Both the position numbers and the translations under genes were made by a program. The notes under the pieces are model-generated. The model was not told where the DNA came from, made no database searches, and saw nothing but the letters and a program-made list of their open reading frames with translations. DNA of 11,296 nucleotides, taken from Oscillibacter sp. UBA6647 (lineage in GTDB: Bacteria > Bacillota > Clostridia > Oscillospirales > Oscillospiraceae). Location of the stretch: NCBI GenBank assembly GCA_002455655.1, contig DKLF01000055.1:1-11296 (forward strand), given 5' to 3'. How positions within the stretch are numbered: the stretch's first letter is position 1; each line of letters opens with the position of its first letter. Below, piece by piece: positions 6,147-11,296 of the stretch.

Positions 6147-7493
6147 ATGAGCTATCAGGAAACATACAAACAGAAACTGACAACTGCGGACGAGGCTGTC
6201 AAGGTCGTCAAATCCGGAGACTGGATTGATTACGGCTGGTGCGTGGGTACTGCTGACGCGCTGGATAAGGCTTTGGCAAAGCGCGCGGATGAGCTGACCG
6301 ATGTAAATATCCGCGGCGGTGTTCTGACCCGCCGTCCCGCCGTGATGAACATTCCCGATGCGGCACAGCATTTTACATGGAACTCCACGCATATGGGCGG
6401 TCTTGAGCGGAAGATGACCAAGGAAGGTCTGGCGTTTTACGTTCCCATCCGGTACTCCGAGCTTCCTCGGTACTACCGCGAAAATATGGCTCCCATCGAC
6501 GTCCTGATGATACAGGTTACCCCCATGGATTCCCATGGCTGGTTTAACTTCGGGCCCAGTTGCTCCCATCTGAAGGCGGCCTGTGAGCGCAGCAAATGCA
6601 TTATTCTGGAAGTGAACACCTCCTTGCCCTATTGCCACGGCGGCTTTGAAAACGGCATTCACATCGACGACGTGGATATGATTGTAGAGGGGGGGAACAG
6701 CCTTCCCGATGAGCTGGGCGGCGCGGCCCAGCCCAGCGAAACGGATCTCGCCATCGCCCGCCTTGTCATGGAGGAGATTCCCAACGGAGCCTGCCTCCAG
6801 CTTGGTATCGGCGCCATGCCCGGCACCGTGGGCAAGCTGATTGCCGAGTCCGATCTGAAGGATTTGGGCGTACATACCGAGATGTACGTGGACGCATTTG
6901 TGGATATGTCCAAGGCCGGAAAAATCACAGGCAAGTACAAGCCCTTTGACAAGGGCCGCCAGACCTTTACCTTTGCCGCAGGCACCCGGAAGCTCTATGA
7001 GTTCCTGGACAATAACCCCCAGTGCATGGCGGCTCCCGTGGATTATACCAACGACGTTGCCCGGGTGTCTCAGATCCCCAACTTTGTCTCCATCAACGGC
7101 GCGGTCGACATTGACCTGTACGGGCAGGTTTCCTCTGAGTCCTCCGGCACCACCCACATCTCCGGTGCGGGCGGCCAGATGGACTTCGTCATGGGCGCAT
7201 ATCTGTCCAAGGGCGGCAAGAGCTTTATCTGCTGCTCCTCCTCCGTAAAGGACAAGAAAACCGGAGAGCTGTCTTCCCGTATCCGTTCCACTCTGCTCAA
7301 TGGCTCTGTCGTCACTGCCACCCGTACCAACCTGCACTATCTGGTGACGGAGTACGGCAAAGTCAACGTCAAGGGCATGGCCACATGGCAGCGGTCCGAG
7401 GCCATCATCAGCATTGCGCATCCTCAGTTCCGGGAAGAGCTGATTGCCGAAGCCGAGAAAATGCACATCTGGCGCCGGTCCAATAAGAAATAA
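6147..7493 (+). CDS. Butyryl-CoA:acetate CoA-transferase-like enzyme (acetyl-CoA hydrolase/transferase family)
   Basis: A 448-residue cytoplasmic class I CoA-transferase. It matches what I remember of the But/4-hydroxybutyrate CoA-transferase group nearly end to end: SGDWIDYGWCVGT near the N-terminus, PIRYSELPRYYRE (100-112), PMDSHGWFNFGPS (126-138), IPNGACLQLGIGAMP (211-225), HTEMYVDAFVD (243-253), SGAGGQMDF (339-347) and the end AHPQFRE...MHIWRRSN. E245 of the HTE motif should be the glutamate that carries CoA as a thioester. The likely reaction is butyryl-CoA + acetate to butyrate + acetyl-CoA, the last step of butyrate formation. 4-hydroxybutyrate or propionate as substrate cannot be excluded from sequence. 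The start is ATG 6147 with GGGAGGA at 6133-6139; an in-frame TTG at 6102 has no ribosome-binding site. It is monocistronic, with its own promoter and terminator, which suits high independent expression. Confidence 0.9.
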   Translation: MSYQETYKQKLTTADEAVKVVKSGDWIDYGWCVGTADALDKALAKRADELTDVNIRGGVLTRRPAVMNIPDAAQHFTWNSTHMGGLERKMTKEGLAFYVPIRYSELPRYYRENMAPIDVLMIQVTPMDSHGWFNFGPSCSHLKAACERSKCIILEVNTSLPYCHGGFENGIHIDDVDMIVEGGNSLPDELGGAAQPSETDLAIARLVMEEIPNGACLQLGIGAMPGTVGKLIAESDLKDLGVHTEMYVDAFVDMSKAGKITGKYKPFDKGRQTFTFAAGTRKLYEFLDNNPQCMAAPVDYTNDVARVSQIPNFVSINGAVDIDLYGQVSSESSGTTHISGAGGQMDFVMGAYLSKGGKSFICCSSSVKDKKTGELSSRIRSTLLNGSVVTATRTNLHYLVTEYGKVNVKGMATWQRSEAIISIAHPQFREELIAEAEKMHIWRRSNKK

Positions 7494-7508
7494 AGTTCTA
7501 TTTTTGAT

Positions 7509-7547
7509 AAAAACCGCCCTTCACAGTGTTGTGGAGGGCGGTTTTTT
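7509..7547 (+). terminator. Rho-independent terminator of the CoA-transferase gene
   Basis: A long hairpin: AAACCGCCCT (7511-7520) pairs with AGGGCGGTTT (7535-7544), extended inward by TCACA/TGTGG pairing to a GTGT loop, and runs into a T6 tract at 7542-7547. It starts 16 nt after the stop codon. Confidence 0.92.
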
Positions 7548-7577
7548 ACGGTTTACGCAACATTTTTCAGGATATAC

Positions 7578-7606
7578 TTGTAAGATTATCCGAAATGTGA
7601 TATTAT
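7578..7606 (+). promoter_or_regulatory. Promoter of the carD-ispD-ispF operon
   Basis: TTGTAA (7578-7583), a 17-nt spacer and TATTAT (7601-7606) with TGA before it (extended -10, TGATATTAT). It lies in AT-rich DNA between the terminator of the previous gene and the CarD start, giving a leader of about 60 nt. Confidence 0.6.
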
Positions 7607-7672
7607 CTATTTAAGATTTTTGGAATTTTAATAACTGCGATAAGCGCATCCGGGACATGAAAGGAGCCTGAA

Positions 7673-8152
7673 ATGTTCAGTGTCGGAGATATGGTGGTTC
7701 ATCCCATGCACGGCGCCGGTGTGATCGACGGCATTGTGTGTGAGAAGCTCGGCGGCGCAGCGCAGGATTACTATGTCTTTAAGATGATGGTGGGCGGCCT
7801 TCTGTTGAAAATTCCAACGGCCAACAGCGACGCCATCGGCTTGCGGCCCGTGTCGGGTCGGGCAGAGGTGGAGGCGCTGTTCAGCGCGCTTCCCACCATG
7901 AACATTGAGGAGAGCACCAACTGGAACAAGCGCTACCGCGAAAATCTCCAGCGGCTGAAAAGCGGGGACCTTTATGAGCTGGCCCGGGTGATCAAAAGCC
8001 TGACCATACGGGACAGGGAACGAAGCCTTTCCACTGGGGAGCGGAAAATGCTCCATAACGCCAAGCAGATTTTGATTTCGGAAATCGTGCTTACCGGCGT
8101 GGGCAGCTATGAGCAGGTGGAGCAGCGGCTGGACGGGTCCATGGAGGTATGA
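7673..8152 (+). CDS. CarD-family transcriptional regulator
   Basis: A 159-residue protein. Residues 1 to about 60 form the CarD/CdnL/TRCF RNA polymerase-interacting domain: MFSVGDMVVHPMHGAGVI, then YYVFKMMVGGLLLKIPTANSDAIGLRPV. The rest is helical and charged (NWNKRYRENLQRLKSGDLYELARVIKSL, RDRERSLSTGERKML), typical of the CarD DNA-contacting C-terminal domain. CarD proteins bind the RNA polymerase beta subunit and stabilise the open complex at many promoters; they are global factors rather than operon-specific ones. AAAGGAG at 7660-7666 precedes the ATG by 6 nt. ispD follows after 40 nt in the same direction with no terminator between, so the three genes probably share a transcript. This order (carD, ispD, ispF) recurs in Clostridia. 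Confidence 0.93.
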   Translation: MFSVGDMVVHPMHGAGVIDGIVCEKLGGAAQDYYVFKMMVGGLLLKIPTANSDAIGLRPVSGRAEVEALFSALPTMNIEESTNWNKRYRENLQRLKSGDLYELARVIKSLTIRDRERSLSTGERKMLHNAKQILISEIVLTGVGSYEQVEQRLDGSMEV

Positions 8153-8192
8153 ATACGGACCGGGGGAAGCCGGTCGGGGAAGAGGAGATCGA

Positions 8193-8924
8193 ATGTTCCG
8201 TTTCTTTCACCGTTTCAGGGACGCGCAGCGTCCCTTCTGCACAGCGCTGGTAGCGGCTGCAGGCAGTTCCTCCCGGATGGGAGAGGGCGCTAACAAGCTG
8301 CTGGAGCCGCTGGACGGCATCCCCGTCTTGGCTTGGACCCTGCTGGCCCTTCAAAGGGCGCAGCGGGTGGACGCCATCATCGTGGCGGCCCGGGATGAGG
8401 ATATCCTGCCCTTTTCCGAGTTGTGCCGTACATATGATATTTCAAAATGCGTCAAGGTGATTCGGGGGGGAGAGTCCCGGACCCATTCTGTTTTGCTGGC
8501 GGCCATGGAGTCCGATGAGAAAACGGAGCTTTTGGCGGTGCAGGACGGGGCGCGCCCGCTGACCCCGCCGGAGCTGATTGACAGTGTGATTGAAAAGGCG
8601 GCAAGGTGCAACGCCGCCGCCCCGGCGATCCCCGTGAAGGACACGGTAAAAACAGTGCGGGACGGGCAGGTGGAAGAAACGCTGGACCGCTCCGCTCTGG
8701 CTGCGGTGCAGACACCGCAGGTGTTTGAGGCCAACCTGCTGAAGGCGGCGCTCCAGTCTGCACTGGAGGATGGCGCGGAGACGACGGACGACTGCTCCGC
8801 CGTGGAGCGACTGGGCAAGACTGTGTATTTGGTGGACGGAGACGAAGAGAACCTGAAAATTACCACGCCGCTGGATTTGATTCTGGCCCAGGCAATTTTG
8901 GACGCCAGGGAGGGTCGGCTATGA
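8193..8924 (+). CDS. ispD: 2-C-methyl-D-erythritol 4-phosphate cytidylyltransferase
   Basis: A 243-residue MEP-pathway enzyme that joins CTP and MEP to give CDP-ME. Motifs in order: nucleotide-binding AAAGSSSRMG (21-30) with K35, RGGESRTHSV (91-100), VQDGARP (116-122), PVKDTVK (147-153), AVQTPQVF (171-178), TTDDCSAVE (197-205) and the closing GDEENLKITTPLD (216-228). The usual bacterial VHDAARP reads VQDGARP here, a substitution I know from clostridial members. About 15 residues precede the first core strand (MFRFFHRFRDAQRPF), more than in many IspD proteins. The ATG at 8193 is chosen because GAGGAG (8182-8187) precedes it; an in-frame ATG at 8109 lies within carD. It overlaps ispF by 4 nt (ATGA). 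Confidence 0.95.
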   Translation: MFRFFHRFRDAQRPFCTALVAAAGSSSRMGEGANKLLEPLDGIPVLAWTLLALQRAQRVDAIIVAARDEDILPFSELCRTYDISKCVKVIRGGESRTHSVLLAAMESDEKTELLAVQDGARPLTPPELIDSVIEKAARCNAAAPAIPVKDTVKTVRDGQVEETLDRSALAAVQTPQVFEANLLKAALQSALEDGAETTDDCSAVERLGKTVYLVDGDEENLKITTPLDLILAQAILDAREGRL

Positions 8925-9403
8925 CGGGGCTGCGCATTGGTCAGGGATATGACGTTCACCGTCTGGTAGAAGGGAAGAAGCTGATTTTGGGAGGTGTGGA
9001 AATTCCCTGGGAAAAGGGACTTCTGGGCCATTCCGACGCGGACGTGCTGACCCACGCCGTGATGGACGCACTGTGCGGTGCGGCGGGGCTTGGCGACATC
9101 GGCACCCTGTTTCCGGACAGCGACCCTCAATATGCGGGCGCGGACAGCATTGCCCTTTTGCGGCATGTGGCGGCACTTTTACGGGAGAGGGGCTATGCGG
9201 TGGTGAACGTGGATGCCGCACTGATTGCCCAGCAACCGAAAATTGCCCCCTACAAAAAGGAAATGGCACAAAATCTGGCCGTGGCGCTGGGCGTGGAGCG
9301 GGATCGGGTGAATGTAAAGGCCACTACGGAAGAAGGTCTTGGCTTCACGGGAGACGGCTCTGGCATGGCTGCGCAGGCCGTGGTGCTTTTGGAAAAGGAA
9401 TGA
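8921..9403 (+). CDS. ispF: 2-C-methyl-D-erythritol 2,4-cyclodiphosphate synthase
   Basis: A 160-residue enzyme, the usual length, that cyclises CDP-ME 2-phosphate to MEcPP with release of CMP and acts as a homotrimer. The metal site is D11 and H13 (GQGYDVHRL) plus H45 (LTHAVMDAL); HSDADV at 37-42 and DIGTLFPDSDP are the other family blocks. The C-terminal KATTEEGLGFTG motif binds the cytidine nucleotide. GGGAGGG at 8908-8914 precedes the start, which overlaps the ispD stop as ATGA, so the two proteins are probably made in coupled fashion. IspE, the enzyme acting between IspD and IspF, is not in the window. Confidence 0.96.
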   Translation: MTGLRIGQGYDVHRLVEGKKLILGGVEIPWEKGLLGHSDADVLTHAVMDALCGAAGLGDIGTLFPDSDPQYAGADSIALLRHVAALLRERGYAVVNVDAALIAQQPKIAPYKKEMAQNLAVALGVERDRVNVKATTEEGLGFTGDGSGMAAQAVVLLEKE

Positions 9404-9413
9404 CAATTGATAT

Positions 9414-9454
9414 GGGAGGCCCGTCCGGAAGGACGGGCCTCCCGTTTGCTTTTT
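9414..9454 (+). terminator. Rho-independent terminator of the carD-ispD-ispF operon
   Basis: A perfect 13-bp GC-rich stem, GGGAGGCCCGTCC (9414-9426) with GGACGGGCCTCCC (9431-9443), encloses a GGAA tetraloop and is followed by GTTTGCTTTTT (9444-9454). It starts 10 nt after the ispF stop. Confidence 0.92.
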
Positions 9455-9554
9455 AAGGCCCTGAAAGGCTTGTGGCGGTTCGTCAATGTTTTGTTGTCTC
9501 TGTTCTCACCCCTTTTTTCGGTCCGCATAAACTATGGGGAGAGGAGGAGTGTCC

Positions 9555-9806
9555 GTGGAACAATACTGGATGATCGCCCGCTCTGTGACCTATGCCCAAC
9601 GAATGGAAAGAATGCTGATGGCCGCGGGGATCCGGACGCGCATCTTCCGCGCTCCTAGAGATTTGAGCAATATGGGCTGCGCGTATGCCGTGGAAGTGAC
9701 GGGCGGGGCGCTGCGTTCCGCACTGTCGGTTCTTCGGTCGGCGGGGCTTTACCCCGCGAAATTATATTTGTTACAACAGGGAAAATACGTGGAGATTTCT
9801 CTGTGA
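9555..9806 (+). CDS. DUF3343-family small protein (putative Se/S carrier-like)
   Basis: An 83-residue protein that fits the DUF3343 family in size and pattern: a first strand and helix (YWMIARSVTYAQRMERMLMAAG), then GIRTRIFRAPRDLSNMGCAYAVEV (25-48), where family members have a P-R-x-L-S...CG/GC motif, then a second helix and LYPAKLYLL. C42 is the candidate sulfur- or selenium-carrying cysteine. From general knowledge, DUF3343 genes often sit with class V aminotransferase/cysteine desulfurase, YedF or SelD genes and are proposed to carry persulfide or selenium. A desulfurase gene follows here. The start is GTG 9555 because GAGGAGG (9541-9547) is 7 nt upstream; GTG 9549 and ATG 9534 are in frame but overlap or precede that site. 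I see no clear promoter in 9455-9540. Confidence 0.72.
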   Translation: MEQYWMIARSVTYAQRMERMLMAAGIRTRIFRAPRDLSNMGCAYAVEVTGGALRSALSVLRSAGLYPAKLYLLQQGKYVEISL

Positions 9807-9811
9807 ACCGC

Positions 9812-9859
9812 GTCCGGCGGCTTTGCCGCCGGACCCCGGATAGCGTTGGAACGCGGGGT
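9812..9859 (+). repeat. Two consecutive hairpins between the DUF3343 and desulfurase genes
   Basis: GTCCGGCGGC (9812-9821) and GCCGCCGGAC (9825-9834) form a perfect 10-bp stem with a TTT loop. Overlapping it by two bases, ACCCCG (9833-9838) can pair with CGGGGT (9854-9859) around an inner GCGT/ACGC pairing, so the two structures may compete at the overlap. No T tract follows directly, so full termination is unlikely. A role in mRNA stability or in setting the expression ratio of the two genes is an inference. Confidence 0.5.
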
Positions 9860-9897
9860 ATAAACGCCGCTTTGGAATCTTTTTTAGGAGGTTGACT

Positions 9898-11034
9898 ATG
9901 ATTTATCTGGACAGTGCGGCTACCAGCTTCCAAAAGCCGGAGACGGTTGGCCGGGCAATGGTGAAGGCCCTGCAAACCATGAGCTCTCCCGGGCGCGGCG
10001 GCTATCCGGCGGCCATGCAGGCGGCAGATACGCTGTTCTCCTGCCGCACGGAACTGGCCGAGCTCTTTCATATATCGGAGCCGGATCGGGTGGTATTCAC
10101 CATGAACGCCACCCACGGGCTGAATATCGCCATCAAAAGCCTTGTCCCCCGCCGTGGGCGTGTGGTAATTTCCGGCTATGAGCACAACGCCGTCACCCGG
10201 CCCCTTGCGGCGCTGGGCGCGGAAATTATTGTGGCCGGCGCGCCGCTGTTCCGGCCGGACCTGACCACGGAGGCCTTTGAAAAAGCTATTACCCCCGACG
10301 TGGATGCCGTGGTTTGCAGTCATGTATCCAACGTCTTTGGCGTGGTGCAGCCGGTGGAGGCCGTGGCCGCGCTCTGCCGGGAGAGGGGCGTGCCCTTTAT
10401 CATTGATGCGTCCCAGTCCGCGGGAGTGATGCCACTGGACATGGCGGAAATGGGTGCGGCGTTTGCCGCCATGCCCGGGCACAAGGGACTGTACGGACCG
10501 CAGGGCACCGGAGTTCTGCTCTGCGGCGACAAGATGGATGGAAGTCCTCTCATAGAGGGAGGGACCGGCAGCGTTTCCATCCAGCAGGAAATGCCGGACT
10601 TTCTTCCGGACCGGCTGGAAAGCGGAACTCATAACGTACCCGGCATCGCAGGTCTATTGGAGGGGATTCGCTTTGTCCGAGGAAAAGGGGAGAACGCCAT
10701 CTGCCTCCACGAGCGGAAACTGGCCTTGCAGGCCTCAGAGGGACTGAGAAAGCTCCCCGGCGTCTGCGTGTGCGCGAGAAGGGACCTCTTTGACCAGACC
10801 GGCGTGCTCAGTTTTGTGGTGGACGGAGTGGATTCTGAATTTGTGGGCAACGCTCTGACGGAGGCGGGCTTCGCGGTCAGATCCGGTCTGCACTGCGCGC
10901 CGCTGGCCCACCGCACGGCCGGAACGATAGACAGCGGCACTGTCCGTCTCAGCTTCTCCGCGTTTAACACGGAAAAAGAGGTGGATTTGCTTCTGGAGAC
11001 CCTGCCGGGAATCCTGAAGCGCTTTTCCGACTGA
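9898..11034 (+). CDS. Cysteine desulfurase/selenocysteine lyase-like class V aminotransferase
   Basis: A 378-residue PLP enzyme. It begins IYLDSAATSFQKPETV and has SPGRGGY (30-36), the short-N-terminus pattern of the cysteine desulfurase family clade I know as TIGR01977. PLP contacts: the ATHG turn (71-74), H96 in GYEHNAV, D170 and Q173 in IIDASQSAG, and the Schiff-base lysine K196 in MPGHKGLYGPQGTG. RSGLHCAPLAH (328-338) places C333 where SufS-type enzymes have the persulfide-forming cysteine. The expected reaction is removal of sulfur from cysteine (or selenium from selenocysteine) to give alanine and a persulfide. AGGAGGT (9886-9892) supports ATG 9898 over an in-frame TTG at 9892. It lies 91 nt after the DUF3343 gene with no clear promoter between, so co-transcription is likely. 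No Fe-S scaffold genes are nearby. Confidence 0.9.
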   Translation: MIYLDSAATSFQKPETVGRAMVKALQTMSSPGRGGYPAAMQAADTLFSCRTELAELFHISEPDRVVFTMNATHGLNIAIKSLVPRRGRVVISGYEHNAVTRPLAALGAEIIVAGAPLFRPDLTTEAFEKAITPDVDAVVCSHVSNVFGVVQPVEAVAALCRERGVPFIIDASQSAGVMPLDMAEMGAAFAAMPGHKGLYGPQGTGVLLCGDKMDGSPLIEGGTGSVSIQQEMPDFLPDRLESGTHNVPGIAGLLEGIRFVRGKGENAICLHERKLALQASEGLRKLPGVCVCARRDLFDQTGVLSFVVDGVDSEFVGNALTEAGFAVRSGLHCAPLAHRTAGTIDSGTVRLSFSAFNTEKEVDLLLETLPGILKRFSD

Positions 11035-11045
11035 TTTCCCCCACA

Positions 11046-11079
11046 GCCGCCCGCACTCGTCTTTCGGGTCGCGGGCGGC
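11046..11079 (+). repeat. GC-rich hairpin in the desulfurase 3' UTR
   Basis: GCCGCCCGC (11046-11054) pairs with GCGGGCGGC (11071-11079), extended inward by ACTCG/CGGGT with one bulged C and a TCTTT loop. No T tract follows, so it does not look like a complete terminator. It may protect the 3' end of the transcript. Confidence 0.5.
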
Positions 11080-11132
11080 AAAGCTGCGTTTGGAGGAAAA
11101 ATCCTGAAAAGCGGTGAACATACTATGAATTT

Positions 11133-11166
11133 TGACGCCTTTTGCCTTGCAATTCGGCGTCATTTT
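11133..11166 (+). terminator. Weak terminator-like hairpin after the desulfurase gene, overlapping the next -35
   Basis: TGACGCC (11133-11139) pairs with GGCGTCA (11156-11162), with an inner TTGC/GCAA stem (11142-11145 and 11149-11152), followed by TTTT. The internal loop makes it weaker than the other terminators here. It contains the -35 hexamer of the following promoter. Confidence 0.4.
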
Positions 11167-11175
11167 CTATATAAT
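11147..11175 (+). promoter_or_regulatory. Sigma-A promoter of the last, partial gene
   Basis: TTGCAA (11147-11152), a 17-nt spacer and a perfect TATAAT (11170-11175). The expected transcription start is near 11182, giving a leader of about 88 nt before the ATG at 11270. It is the best consensus match in the window. Confidence 0.7.
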
Positions 11176-11181
11176 ATAAAC

Positions 11182-11269
11182 GTTCTTGTAATTTGGGCGT
11201 ACTCCGAATCCCACGGCTTTCTCCGTGGGCGGAATCCCGCCCTGACCCGGGAAGGAAGCTGATACAGCG
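11182..11269 (+). promoter_or_regulatory. Structured 5' leader, class unknown
   Basis: The leader can fold into one long interrupted stem: GGGCG (11195-11199) with CGCCC (11238-11242), TCCG (11203-11206) with CGGA (11230-11233), and CCCACGG (11210-11216) with CCGTGGG (11223-11229) around a CTTTCT loop. A small GCTG-ATA-CAGC hairpin (11258-11268) lies between AAGGAAG (11252-11258) and the ATG at 11270. I do not recognise a riboswitch class. It may be a cis-regulatory leader or only a stable 5' UTR. Confidence 0.45.
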
Positions 11270-11296
11270 ATGAGCGCAAAATTTTCGCTTCTGCCG
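11270..11296 (+). CDS. Start of an unidentified gene, cut by the window end
   Basis: ATG 11270 opens a frame that reads MSAKFSLLP to the window end. Support comes from the strong promoter at 11147-11175 and from AAGGAAG at 11252-11258. The 11-nt gap from that site to the ATG is long, but it would be shortened if the GCTG/CAGC hairpin between them folds. Nine residues are too few to name the product, and the transcript could also be a non-coding RNA. Confidence 0.35.

Noticed and set aside
6084..7466. Long open frame on the minus strand opposite the CoA-transferase
   Set aside because: It lies opposite a well-identified enzyme, has no motif of its own and is explained by the GC-rich codon pattern of the sense gene. 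The same applies to the minus-strand frame opposite the S1 half (4721-5806).
11243..11262. GGGAAGGAAGC resembles the conserved GGAAGGAAGC loop of bacterial SRP RNA
   Set aside because: The opposite strand of the SRP loop (GGTCAGG-type) is missing and the surrounding stem does not fit SRP RNA. The segment is better read as a ribosome-binding site region.
1..11296. CRISPR array, transposon, phage, toxin-antitoxin or defence genes
   Set aside because: No regularly spaced direct repeats, transposase or integrase motifs, terminal repeats or defence domains were seen. The gene content is housekeeping throughout.

Overview
The window looks like chromosomal DNA from a GC-rich, strictly anaerobic Clostridia of the Oscillospiraceae/Flavonifractor-Intestinimonas type, probably a butyrate-forming gut commensal. 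Evidence for this: an IspH-ribosomal protein S1 fusion gene, the order cmk-plsC-ispH/rpsA, a CarD-ispD-ispF operon, a butyryl-CoA:acetate-type CoA-transferase, and a DUF3343/class V aminotransferase pair. The placement is an inference from gene content and order; no rRNA or other phylogenetic marker is present. All genes read left to right. I see no mobile element, CRISPR array, tRNA or rRNA gene.

Layout. (1) 1-208: the 3' end of an RsuA/RluB-type pseudouridine synthase gene, closed by a strong terminator. (2) 307-5822: a tightly packed operon of a MurR/RpiR regulator, a HI0933/YhiN-type flavoprotein, cytidylate kinase, a PlsC acyltransferase and the IspH-S1 fusion. Four of the five genes overlap their neighbour by 4-8 nt; only the flavoprotein-cmk junction has a short gap. 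A terminator follows. (3) 5823-7547: a monocistronic CoA-transferase gene with its own extended -10 promoter and terminator, preceded by about 240 nt of non-coding DNA. (4) 7578-9454: promoter, CarD-family regulator, ispD, ispF and a perfect-stem terminator. (5) 9555-11166: a small DUF3343 protein and a cysteine desulfurase-like enzyme, separated by two hairpins and followed by a 3' hairpin and a weak terminator. (6) 11147-11296: a good promoter, a structured 5' leader, and the first codons of a gene that runs off the window.

How the genes work together. Three enzymes of the MEP isoprenoid pathway (IspD, IspF, IspH) sit in two operons, each joined to a general gene-expression factor: S1 for translation and CarD for transcription. 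The first operon also holds nucleotide (CMP kinase), phospholipid (PlsC) and probably rRNA-modification functions. The CoA-transferase would carry out the last step of butyrate formation. The DUF3343/desulfurase pair suggests sulfur or selenium trafficking.

The most interesting point is inside the IspH-S1 fusion. An AT-rich patch resembling an extended -10 promoter, a perfect Shine-Dalgarno (AAGGAGGT) and an in-frame ATG lie just before or at the domain boundary, and arginine codon use changes sharply between the two halves. This suggests that a stand-alone S1 protein is also made from within the fused gene. Otherwise the window is mostly well-known housekeeping genes, and I found no clearly new multi-gene system.
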